Below, one piece after another: positions 35,478-43,239 of a stretch of DNA of 56,761 nt. The notes under the pieces were generated by a model. The model was given only the letters and a program-made list of their open reading frames with translations. It searched no databases and was not told the origin of the DNA. Position 1 is the stretch's first letter; every line of letters starts with the position of its first letter. This stretch comes from Aquimarina litoralis (GTDB taxonomy: Bacteria; Bacteroidota; Bacteroidia; Flavobacteriales; Flavobacteriaceae). The translations under genes and the position numbers were made by a program. The DNA lies in assembly GCF_019295435.1 (NCBI RefSeq), contig NZ_WEKL01000008.1, positions 47,438-104,198 on the forward strand, read 5' to 3'.

Positions 35478-36119
35478 TTAATCATCATCGTCATCATGAT
35501 CATAATGATGTTTTTTATTTCTTTTTCTGTTCTTATAGTAATGATCATCATCATTCCAGTTCTGCTGATTTGATCTTCTATTAAAATTATAATAAGGTTC
35601 TTGTGGAATATTACATCCGTTAACTCCATCGGTATAATGAACATGACCTTCTATATGTCTTATTCTACCTCTTTTTCCATAATAAATATGTAGTCCACCG
35701 ATTTTTGATACTTTTCCTCTTCGGTTATATCTTATTAAAACAGAACCAATTCTTCTTACTTGATCAAACCTATTATATCCTATTGTAATAAGACCGACAC
35801 GTTTTAATCGTCCGTAATAATCATATCTTACTGTAAAACGATTACTATGTCTTCTATAGTCTCTCGTTCTGCCTGGCGAATTGAAATTTGATGAATTCCA
35901 GTTTAAATTTTGATAATTTCTTCTTCTCGGAGTTCTAAAATCTACTTCTCCATTTGGATAGACTAAAAATTTCACACCGTTCTCGACAAATACAATTGGT
36001 TGTACATATGGATAGCGCTTTGTAACCCTATCTACTTGATCCGTCTTTTTTTGATCGGCCGCTTGTGCAGCTGTTCCAACAAGTAACATTGCTGCAATAA
36101 AAAGTATAACTTTTTTCAT
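35478..36119 (-). CDS. Exported repeat protein with Asp/His tail (paralog of the 31760 gene)
   Basis: 213 aa from ATG 36119, where the signal peptide MKKVILFIAAMLLVGTAAQA begins; an in-frame ATG 33 nt upstream would bury it. 'IVFVENGVKFLVYPNGEVDF' aligns with the N-terminal module of the 31760 protein. It is followed by the same 16-residue repeats ('YDYYGRLKRVGLITIG', 'YNRFDQVRRIGSVLIR', 'YNRRGKVSKIGGLHIY'). The tail differs: 'KKHHYDHDDDDD' at the C-terminus, an acidic/His stretch that could bind metal. No lipobox, TM or T9SS domain is seen. It is probably periplasmic or surface-associated; the function is unknown. Both paralogs have an 11-nt element (GTTGGTTAGTT) just after the stop. Confidence 0.75.
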   Translation of the reverse strand: MKKVILFIAAMLLVGTAAQAADQKKTDQVDRVTKRYPYVQPIVFVENGVKFLVYPNGEVDFRTPRRRNYQNLNWNSSNFNSPGRTRDYRRHSNRFTVRYDYYGRLKRVGLITIGYNRFDQVRRIGSVLIRYNRRGKVSKIGGLHIYYGKRGRIRHIEGHVHYTDGVNGCNIPQEPYYNFNRRSNQQNWNDDDHYYKNRKRNKKHHYDHDDDDD

Positions 36120-36247
36120 AACTAAAATGTTTTTGGGTTTGTACCTACTCATTAGCTTTTCGGTTTCCGCTATTTGATTAGTAACTATCCAAATTGCGTG
36201 CCAAAAGAAAACTGTTATGAAAATTAGAAAGCCTTTGTTTGTGTTAA

Positions 36248-36892
36248 TTATTTGTTTTTTAAGGTGTTATAAATATCTTCTGGATCGGCTCTTTCTTTGT
36301 AATCTTCCTTGATAAAATCATAAATAATTGTTCCATCTTGATCAATAACATAGGTAGCGGATATAGGCAGTTGATGATTTTCGTTACCATTACTTTTTAT
36401 CAAGTCAATACCAAAACCTTTATAAACTTCTATAAGATCTTTAGGAAGTGTAAAGACCAAATTAAACTCATTTGCAATTTTATTATCAATATCTGAAAGC
36501 ACTTCAAAACTTAAGTTATTCTTTTCAGATGTACTCAGAGAATTATCTGGAGTTTCAGGACTAATAGCCACTAAGGTAGCACCTTGTTCATCAAATTTAT
36601 CCTGATATTGTTGTAAAGCTTTTAGCTCAAGATTACAATATGGACACCAACCACCCCTATAAAAAGATAAGACTACTTTTTTTGTAACCAATAATTCTTG
36701 AACTGAAATAGTTTTATTGGCAGCGTTAGGTAATTGAATTTCTGGAATTTTATCTCCCGTTTTTAAAGCTCTTGAAGTAAGTTGACTATCCTTAAGTATT
36801 TCAATACCATTGTTCATGATTTTATGAATGGTTTCGGGATATTTATTAGCTGATTGTTCTGCTCTTTCTTTTAATTGTGTTGTAAGTGACAT
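36248..36892 (-). CDS. Peroxiredoxin-like protein (AhpC/TSA fold)
   Basis: 214 aa. There is an N-terminal helical region (1-45), then a thioredoxin-fold peroxiredoxin domain starting 'KTGDKIPEIQLPNA'. The active-site segment is 'SFYRGGWCPYCNLELKAL' with Cys83 and Cys86. The CxxC next to the peroxidatic position is unlike the usual Prx 'TxxC' and typical of the 'peroxiredoxin-like' subgroup. 'VAISPETPDNSLSTSEKNNL' and 'SATYVIDQDGTIIYDF' complete the fold. There is no signal peptide, so it acts in the cytoplasm, reducing peroxides or acting as a thiol oxidoreductase. It stands alone with no perfect -7 box. Confidence 0.87.
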   Translation of the reverse strand: MSLTTQLKERAEQSANKYPETIHKIMNNGIEILKDSQLTSRALKTGDKIPEIQLPNAANKTISVQELLVTKKVVLSFYRGGWCPYCNLELKALQQYQDKFDEQGATLVAISPETPDNSLSTSEKNNLSFEVLSDIDNKIANEFNLVFTLPKDLIEVYKGFGIDLIKSNGNENHQLPISATYVIDQDGTIIYDFIKEDYKERADPEDIYNTLKNK

Positions 36893-37023
36893 GTGTTCCT
36901 ATTTAATATTTAGGATCACTTAGCCGAACTTATTAGGGTAACATTACAGGATGAAGTATTAATGTTTTTTTAATAATCAATAATATCATTAAGAAATCAC
37001 TGAAAACAGTGTACTAAAAACGT

Positions 37024-37782
37024 ATGAATACTGATACATTTAGGTCGTTAATTTCACAATATTTTACGTTTTTTATGGATCAATATTTATCAACAATAGG
37101 AATTAAGGAATTTAAAAATGCTACCTATACTTTTCAACCAAAAGTGTTGAGTTTATTCGGACAAGAAGAAAGAGAGACACTAATAATTATAGATAGTTGG
37201 GAATTAGGAGATGGATATCGTTATCTGATTGTTAATGCAAATGTTGATGATGAGTGGATTACTTTGTTGAGCGCGAGTTATAAAGATCAAAACTTATTTG
37301 ATAAAACAAAGATAGGGGATCGTTTAGGAAAGTATAATTTTCATGATATCGACTTATTACATTGGGATAGTATTAGTGAATTAGAAAGTTACTTTTATAC
37401 CACAGATTATGATGAAAGTATTGAGCTATTAAAGAGATTATTAGAGAAAATGAGTGGCATAGTACTCGAAAAAGAGGAATCTAAAGATTTAACTGAAGTT
37501 GTTTATGAACCTTTCAAAGCACTACAAAGTCTTAAACGCCAACTTATAGCTACTGTAACTGATTTTTCTTCAATGGATAAAATAGAAGAAGCAGCTATTG
37601 CTTTTATGGAAACTAAAGGAGCTGATTATAGATCCGATCTGTACGAAGATTCTAAACTAATACTACCAGATAATTTTTGGGAAAATAAGGAGCTAGAAGA
37701 ACATTTTATACATGAACAAATAGAAGAATTCATACAAATGAACTTTGAGGATGACGAAATATTCTTCGAAGATTTTATATAA
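37024..37782 (+). CDS. Acidic protein of unknown function
   Basis: 252 aa with no signal peptide or membrane helix. The N-terminal half has alternating beta-type strands ('TLIIIDSWELGDGYRYLIVN', 'NVDDEWITLLSASYKDQNLF'). The C-terminal half is helical and acidic, ending 'FIQMNFEDDEIFFEDFI'. I do not recognise a family. It stands alone between the peroxiredoxin-like gene (divergent) and uvrA (convergent) and ends at a shared hairpin. Codon use is ordinary for the window, and coding is supported by a clean 252-codon frame with typical composition. Confidence 0.65.
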   Translation: MNTDTFRSLISQYFTFFMDQYLSTIGIKEFKNATYTFQPKVLSLFGQEERETLIIIDSWELGDGYRYLIVNANVDDEWITLLSASYKDQNLFDKTKIGDRLGKYNFHDIDLLHWDSISELESYFYTTDYDESIELLKRLLEKMSGIVLEKEESKDLTEVVYEPFKALQSLKRQLIATVTDFSSMDKIEEAAIAFMETKGADYRSDLYEDSKLILPDNFWENKELEEHFIHEQIEEFIQMNFEDDEIFFEDFI

Positions 37783-37805
37783 AATGTTATGTTTTGGAAT
37801 ATTTT

Positions 37806-37849
37806 AAAATGTCGGATCATTTTCCCCAAATATGATTTGACATTTTTTT
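37806..37849. terminator. Hairpin terminator between the acidic protein gene and uvrA
   Basis: AAAATGTCnnATCA / TGATnnGACATTTT stem with 2-nt internal loops, followed by a T-run. Confidence 0.7.
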
Positions 37850-37850
37850 A

Positions 37851-40634
37851 CTATTGTAACTTTTCTTTTAAGTACTGTCCAGTATATGATTTTTTGTTGT
37901 TACCAACTTCTTCAGGAGTTCCTTCGGCAATGATCATTCCACCGTTATTTCCACCTTCTAAGCCTAAATCAATTACATGATCTGCACATTTCACTAAATC
38001 CAAATTGTGTTCTATCACAAGGATAGAGTGTCCTTTATCAATTAACTCATTAAATGATTTTAGTAATTTTTTGATATCGTGAAAATGCAGTCCAGTAGTG
38101 GGCTCATCAAAAATAAATAATGCTTTATCCTTTGTATTTCCTTTTACCAGGAATGAGGCTAATTTAATTCGTTGTGCTTCTCCACCAGAAAGAGTAGAAG
38201 AGCTTTGACCTAATTGTACATAACCAAGTCCAACATCTTGTAAAGGCTGAAGCTTTCTTGTAATTTTTGTCTGATTATGTTTCGTAAAAAAGTCAATCGC
38301 ATTATCAATAGTCATCGTAAGAATGTCATCGATATTTTTTCCTTCATAGGTAACTTCCAGAATTTCTTTTTTAAACCTTTTTCCTCCACAAGTTTCACAT
38401 ACTAAATTAACATCAGCCATGAATTGCATCTCTATCGTTACAACTCCTTCACCTTTACAGGTTTCGCATCGCCCACCATCTACATTAAAAGAGAAATGTT
38501 TGGATTGATAGTTCCTGATTTTGGATACTTTTTGACTGGCAAAAAGGCTACGAATATCATCATATGCTTTAATATAGGTTACAGGATTCGATCTAGAAGA
38601 ACGCCCTATTGGATTTTGATCTACAAACTCTACATGTTTGATATTACTGTAATTTCCTTTAAGTTCGGTAAACTGACCTGCTTTTTCTCCATAACCTCCC
38701 AGTTTTTTTAAAACTGAAGGGTATACTATCTTCTTAATCAACGTACTTTTTCCACTTCCTGAAACTCCGGTCACAGCTGTGAAAACACCTAAAGGTATAG
38801 TAACATTTATATTTTTTAAATTATTTTCTCTAGCACCAATAATCTCTAGATAATACTTAGAAGTTTTTCGTTTCTCAGGTATTTCAATTTCAAGGTTTCC
38901 ATTGAGATATTTTGCGGTTAAAGAATCTGAGGCTAATATCTCGTCAAAAGTTCCTCTTGCAACTAAGTTTCCACCATATGTACCTGCTTCAGGACCTATA
39001 TCCAAAATTACATCGGCAGCTTTCATAATATCTTCGTCATGTTCTACCACAATAACAGTATTACCAAGATCTCGTAAGGATTGTAGTACTTTAATAAGTT
39101 TTTCGGTATCTTTTGGATGCAATCCAATACTAGGTTCATCAAGTATATACATAGATCCCACTAAACTACTACCTAAAGAAGTGGCAAGATTAATTCTCTG
39201 AGACTCTCCTCCAGATAAAGTATTAGATTTACGATTTAAGGTAAGATATTGCAATCCTACATTATGTAAAAACTCTAATCTGCTGTTGATTTCTTTTAAT
39301 AATCTTTTCCCTATTTGAGCGTCATATTCATTAAGTTCCAGATTTTTAAAGAACTCAGCTAATTCATCCAAAGGCATTTCTACAAGATCTGTTATTGCAG
39401 CTCCTCCTATTTTAACATAAGCTGCTTCTGGACGTAAACGTTTTCCTTTACAAGTATTACACTTTGTTTTTCCGCGGTAACGCGAAAGCATTACTCTATT
39501 TTGTATTTTGTAGGCCTTCGCTTCTAATTCCTTAAAGAAACTATCAATACCTTCAAAATATTCATTCCCGTTCCATAACAATTCTTTATGTTCTTCTGAT
39601 AATTCAAAATATGGTTTGTGTATCGGGAAATCGAATTTGTAAGCACTATTTACAAGTTGATCTTTATACCATCCCATGGTATCACCTTTCCAAGGAAAAA
39701 CAGCACCTTCATAAACACTTAAAGAAGTATTTGGAATAACCAGATCCTTATCTATACCAATTACATCGCCATAACCTTCGCATTCAGGACAAGCACCATA
39801 TGGATTATTAAAGCTAAATAAATGAACATTTGGCTCTAAAAATGTCATTCCATCTAATTCAAACTTATTGCTAAATTGTCGAGAACTATTATCCTTTAGG
39901 ATCTCAATGTAACAAGTTCCTTTTCCTTCAAAAAAAGCTGAACCTGCAGCATCTGCTAATCTATTAAAGAAATCTTCCTCATTTCTTTTAATGATTCGAT
40001 CAATTACTAGATAAACGGTATCTTTTTTATTTATAGTTGCATCCTCGATTCTGGATACAGTATCATTTACCTTTACACGTGCATATCCCTGTTGTTGTAA
40101 TACTTTTAATTTTTCTTCTATTGTTCTACCATTTTCAACATAAACAGGAGCTAATAACAATAGTTTTTCACCTTCCTCAAAGATCTTCACATATTCAATA
40201 ACATCAGTTACTGTATCTTTTTTTACCTGATTTCCGGAAATAGGAGAGTAGGTTTTACCAATTCTTGCAAATAGTAATTTTAGATAATCATAGATTTCTG
40301 TGGTGGTTCCTACTGTAGATCTTGGATTGGTAGAATTTACTTTTTGCTCAATTGCTATTGCAGGAGCAATCCCTTTTATATAATCGACTTTTGGTTTATT
40401 CAATCGACCCAAAAATTGTCTGGCGTACGAAGATAAACTTTCTACATAGCGCCTTTGTCCTTCAGCATACAAAGTGTCGAAAGCCAAACTTGATTTTCCT
40501 GATCCTGATAATCCTGTGATTACCACTAATTTATTTCTAGGGATCGCTGCATCTAAGTTTTTGAGATTATGCAGTTTGGCTCCTTTAATTAATATATGTT
40601 GTTTTGGATCTAAGGTGGTAATGTCTTGAATCAT
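37851..40634 (-). CDS. uvrA: Excinuclease ABC subunit A
   Basis: 927 aa from ATG 40634; an in-frame ATG 24 nt upstream overlaps the -7 box and is rejected. Two ABC ATPase modules are present: Walker A GLSGSGKSS (41-49) and a second GVSGSGKST, with signatures LSGGESQR and LSGGEAQR. Zinc-finger Cys pairs are seen in 'CPECEGYG', 'CNTCKGKR', 'CETCKGEG' and 'CETCGGKR'. UvrA dimers recognise bulky DNA lesions and load UvrB for nucleotide excision repair. The protein is full length. It appears monocistronic, convergent with the acidic protein gene. Confidence 0.97.
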   Translation of the reverse strand: MIQDITTLDPKQHILIKGAKLHNLKNLDAAIPRNKLVVITGLSGSGKSSLAFDTLYAEGQRRYVESLSSYARQFLGRLNKPKVDYIKGIAPAIAIEQKVNSTNPRSTVGTTTEIYDYLKLLFARIGKTYSPISGNQVKKDTVTDVIEYVKIFEEGEKLLLLAPVYVENGRTIEEKLKVLQQQGYARVKVNDTVSRIEDATINKKDTVYLVIDRIIKRNEEDFFNRLADAAGSAFFEGKGTCYIEILKDNSSRQFSNKFELDGMTFLEPNVHLFSFNNPYGACPECEGYGDVIGIDKDLVIPNTSLSVYEGAVFPWKGDTMGWYKDQLVNSAYKFDFPIHKPYFELSEEHKELLWNGNEYFEGIDSFFKELEAKAYKIQNRVMLSRYRGKTKCNTCKGKRLRPEAAYVKIGGAAITDLVEMPLDELAEFFKNLELNEYDAQIGKRLLKEINSRLEFLHNVGLQYLTLNRKSNTLSGGESQRINLATSLGSSLVGSMYILDEPSIGLHPKDTEKLIKVLQSLRDLGNTVIVVEHDEDIMKAADVILDIGPEAGTYGGNLVARGTFDEILASDSLTAKYLNGNLEIEIPEKRKTSKYYLEIIGARENNLKNINVTIPLGVFTAVTGVSGSGKSTLIKKIVYPSVLKKLGGYGEKAGQFTELKGNYSNIKHVEFVDQNPIGRSSRSNPVTYIKAYDDIRSLFASQKVSKIRNYQSKHFSFNVDGGRCETCKGEGVVTIEMQFMADVNLVCETCGGKRFKKEILEVTYEGKNIDDILTMTIDNAIDFFTKHNQTKITRKLQPLQDVGLGYVQLGQSSSTLSGGEAQRIKLASFLVKGNTKDKALFIFDEPTTGLHFHDIKKLLKSFNELIDKGHSILVIEHNLDLVKCADHVIDLGLEGGNNGGMIIAEGTPEEVGNNKKSYTGQYLKEKLQ

Positions 40635-40655
40635 AGTATATATGCGGTGTGAGCG

Positions 40656-40663
40656 CAAATATA
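40656..40663 (-). promoter_or_regulatory. Putative -7 promoter box for uvrA
   Basis: TATATTTG on the minus strand matches TAnnTTTG, 21 nt before ATG 40634. Confidence 0.55.
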
Positions 40664-40873
40664 ATGATAACTTAAGAAGTATAATAGTGTAGGTGTATTG
40701 AAAGTTAAGTTAAAAAAATTAACAGAAAATAGTTTGATTTTCAAGGATTGTTATTATATTAGCCCCTGTAAAAGTAACCAAATCTAAAAAAGAATAGCCT
40801 ATAGCGAACCTTTACTTTAAAGTTTAACAAAGCCCGAGCCCCAAGCTTGTTGGTACTAAATAAAGTAATAGGT

Positions 40874-41458
40874 ATGAAGGACTACACTATTTCAGACGCT
40901 GTGCTGGTTAATAATTACATCAAAGGTGACGAAAGTGCACTATCTACTCTGATCGAACGTCATAAACAACGTATTTACAGTTTTATTTATTCTAAAGTTT
41001 TTGATAGAGATGTATCTGAAGATATATTTCAGGATACTTTCATTAAAGTAATTCGTACACTTAAACTTGGTAAATATAATGAAGAAGGTAAATTTTTACC
41101 TTGGGTAATGAGAATTGCTCACAACTTGGTAATTGATCACTTTAGAAAAGGTAATCGAATGCCAAAATTCGAGGATAATGGAGAGTTTAGTATTTTCTCT
41201 ATTATTAGTGATGGAGATCTAAATGCAGAGAAAAGAATCATAAAAGATCAAGTTGAAGAAGATTTACGTAATCTAATTCAAGAGTTACCAGATGATCAAA
41301 AAGAAGTTTTGGTAATGAGAATGTACCGTGATATGAGCTTTAAAGAGATATCTGATAAAACTGGTGTTAGTATCAATACTGCACTAGGAAGAATGCGTTA
41401 TGCGTTGATCAACTTAAGAAAGGTTATAGAGAAAAATAATATTGTTTTAACAAATTAA
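40874..41458 (+). CDS. Sigma-70 family (ECF-like) RNA polymerase sigma factor
   Basis: 194 aa from ATG 40874 (MKDYTISDAVLVNNYIKGDE); a TTG-type start 27 nt upstream only adds residues unrelated to the family. Region 2 is 'DVSEDIFQDTFIKVIRTL', followed by 'LPWVMRIAHNLVIDHFRKGN'. Region 4 is 'DQKEVLVMRMYRDMSFKEIS' and 'VSINTALGRMRYALINLRK', the -35-binding helix-turn-helix. No anti-sigma gene follows. Instead a 49-codon ORF lies 75 nt downstream, sharing the terminator. The 239-nt region ahead of it, between uvrA and the sigma gene, has no clear -7 box. It is probably a housekeeping ECF-like factor rather than a FecI type, as no FecR or TonB receptor is adjacent. Confidence 0.9.
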   Translation: MKDYTISDAVLVNNYIKGDESALSTLIERHKQRIYSFIYSKVFDRDVSEDIFQDTFIKVIRTLKLGKYNEEGKFLPWVMRIAHNLVIDHFRKGNRMPKFEDNGEFSIFSIISDGDLNAEKRIIKDQVEEDLRNLIQELPDDQKEVLVMRMYRDMSFKEISDKTGVSINTALGRMRYALINLRKVIEKNNIVLTN

Positions 41459-41533
41459 CATTTCTTTATGCAATAAAGTAGAATAAGCCTCGTTATTTAT
41501 AAAAAAATAACCCTTAATTTAAGATAAGTTAAT

Positions 41534-41683
41534 ATGGCAAAATTTTACTTTAAGTCTTCTCAGAAAGAGGAGCAAAACCAATTAGTACCAAAGAAAATTA
41601 CAGTAGATTTTCTTTTAAATTACTCAAAGGCTTTAAGTGTTATAGATTATAAAAAAATGAAGTTCGAAGCGCTTCTAAATTAA
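41534..41683 (+). CDS. Small 49-aa protein downstream of the sigma factor
   Basis: ATG 41534 to TAA 41683 encodes 49 aa beginning MAKFYFKSSQKEEQNQLVPK and ending 'DYKKMKFEALLN'. It is basic, with no signal peptide or membrane helix. It lies 75 nt after the sigma factor on the same strand with a terminator 14 nt past its stop, so it is probably co-transcribed. Small proteins like this next to the sigma gene occur in other Flavobacteriia (from memory). It may be a regulator or a simple companion peptide; the function is unknown. Coding is supported by start, stop and terminator placement, not by homology. Confidence 0.65.
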   Translation: MAKFYFKSSQKEEQNQLVPKKITVDFLLNYSKALSVIDYKKMKFEALLN

Positions 41684-41696
41684 AACTAAACTTTGT

Positions 41697-41730
41697 AAAA
41701 GACCTGTTTTCGAAACAGGTCTTTTATTTT
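41697..41730. terminator. Bidirectional hairpin terminator
   Basis: AAAAGACCTGTTTCG / CGAAACAGGTCTTTT-type stem between the 49-aa gene and the convergent nth gene. Confidence 0.88.
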
Positions 41731-42374
41731 TTAAGATACTCGTTGATAACAGATTTTCTTCCAATAGTTTTTGTAATTATATCTTTATCAAGTTCCCATC
41801 CTCTTGCTGGTGAGTATTCACGTCCATACCATATAATTTGAAGGTGAAGGTCATTCCACAATTCTCTTGGAAATAGCCGTTTGGCATCTTTTTCTGTTTG
41901 TGTTACATTTTTACCATTACTGAAACCCCAACGATACATAAGTCTATGGATATGCGTATCTACTGGAAAAGCAGGAACCCCAAAAGCTTGTGACATGACT
42001 ACACTAGCAGTTTTATGACCAACCGCAGGTAATGCTTCCAATGCTTCAAAGCTTTGTGGAACTTCTCCATTATGCTTATCAATGAGTATCTGAGATAATC
42101 CATGAATTCCTTTTGATTTCATTGGGCTCAAGCCTACAGGTTTAATGATTTCTCTAATTTCTTCAACTGATAATTTTACCATTGTGTATGGATTATCTGC
42201 CCGTTCAAATAGTAGAGGAGTGATCTGATTTACACGGACATCCGTACTTTGCGCACTCATTAAAACCGCTATAAGTAATGTGTATGGATCTTTATGATCT
42301 AAAGGAATTGGTATAGTAGGATATAATTCTTTAAGAGTTTTAATGGTAAAGTCTACCTTTTCCGTTTTAGTCAT
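41724..42374 (-). CDS. nth: Endonuclease III-like DNA glycosylase without Fe-S cysteines
   Basis: 216 aa, HhH-GPD fold. The helix-hairpin-helix 'LEALPAVGHKTASVVMSQ' carries the catalytic lysine K121, and D139 lies in 'FPVDTHIHRLMYRWG'; both match E. coli Nth K120 and D138. The C-terminus ('LHLQIIWYGREYSPARGWEL', then 'DKDIITKTIGRKS') lacks the four cysteines of the [4Fe-4S] cluster; there is no Cys anywhere in the protein. It probably excises oxidised pyrimidines with AP-lyase activity. The loss of the cluster may be a lineage feature of Bacteroidota Nth. It appears monocistronic and shares a terminator with the 49-aa gene. Confidence 0.9.
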   Translation of the reverse strand: MTKTEKVDFTIKTLKELYPTIPIPLDHKDPYTLLIAVLMSAQSTDVRVNQITPLLFERADNPYTMVKLSVEEIREIIKPVGLSPMKSKGIHGLSQILIDKHNGEVPQSFEALEALPAVGHKTASVVMSQAFGVPAFPVDTHIHRLMYRWGFSNGKNVTQTEKDAKRLFPRELWNDLHLQIIWYGREYSPARGWELDKDIITKTIGRKSVINEYLKK

Positions 42375-42463
42375 GATTTCTTTTTATGCTAAAATAGGAA
42401 TATTTAAAAGCTTTTAGAAAGTAAATAAAAGCATAAATTTTTAATAAAATTATTTATGAAAAG

Positions 42464-42471
42464 TATTTTTG
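42464..42471 (+). promoter_or_regulatory. Putative -7 promoter box for bcp
   Basis: TATTTTTG matches TAnnTTTG, 58 nt before ATG 42530. Confidence 0.45.
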
Positions 42472-42529
42472 TTTTAAATTTATCAAAAAACTTTAAACAA
42501 AATTTAATTTTTAAGTTAACCATAAAAAT

Positions 42530-42979
42530 ATGACACCATTAAAAGCAGGAGATAAGGCTCCTAATTTTTCAGCATTAGATCAAGATGGAAATACGATAAG
42601 CTTAGAAGATTATAAAGGTAAGAAATTAGTTGTTTTTTTCTATCCGAAAGCGAGTACGCCAGGATGTACAGCAGAAGCTTGTAATTTGAAGGATAATTAT
42701 CAAACATTCCAATCTCAGGGATATGAAATTCTTGGGGTTAGTGCGGACAGTGCAAAGAGGCAACAAAACTTCAAAAACAAGTATGAATTACCTTATCCTT
42801 TATTAGCAGATGAAGATAAGAAAGTGATTGAAGCTTTTGGTGTTTGGGGACCTAAAAAATTTATGGGTAAAGAGTATGATGGGATACATAGAACAACCTT
42901 TGTAATTGATGAAAATGGAGTGCTTTCTGAAGTAATTACCAAAGTAAAGACTAAAGAACACGCTGCACAGATTTTATAA
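42530..42979 (+). CDS. bcp: Thioredoxin-dependent thiol peroxidase (Bcp/PrxQ)
   Basis: 149 aa, the normal size. The Prx active site is 'YPKASTPGCTAEACNLKDNY', with peroxidatic Cys46 and resolving Cys51 five residues on, the atypical 2-Cys PrxQ pattern. It begins MTPLKAGDKAPNFSALDQDG, and there is no signal peptide. It reduces hydroperoxides using thioredoxin in the cytoplasm. It stands alone; a hairpin terminator follows the stop. Confidence 0.95.
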   Translation: MTPLKAGDKAPNFSALDQDGNTISLEDYKGKKLVVFFYPKASTPGCTAEACNLKDNYQTFQSQGYEILGVSADSAKRQQNFKNKYELPYPLLADEDKKVIEAFGVWGPKKFMGKEYDGIHRTTFVIDENGVLSEVITKVKTKEHAAQIL

Positions 42980-43011
42980 ACTAGATTTATACTAGACAAT
43001 TAATAATTTTG

Positions 43012-43045
43012 AAGAGCCATATGTATTAAACATATGGCTTTTTTC
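43012..43045 (+). terminator. Terminator of bcp
   Basis: AAGAGCCATATG / CATATGGCTTTTTT stem. Its sequence is nearly the same as the terminator at 45368. Confidence 0.85.
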
Positions 43046-43239
43046 TATTTTTAAACTATCAAGATTTTGACTAATAAGGTATTATTATAAAAATTAAAAT
43101 GAATTATTTAAAAAACAGATACTACTTAAAGTACAACGGATTCTATTTCCTTTCTAACATTTGATTTGATTAAGGCTATTTTTGAACCGAAATATATTAC
43201 AGAATTTAATACCAACAAGCTCAATAGTTTTTAAAACCA

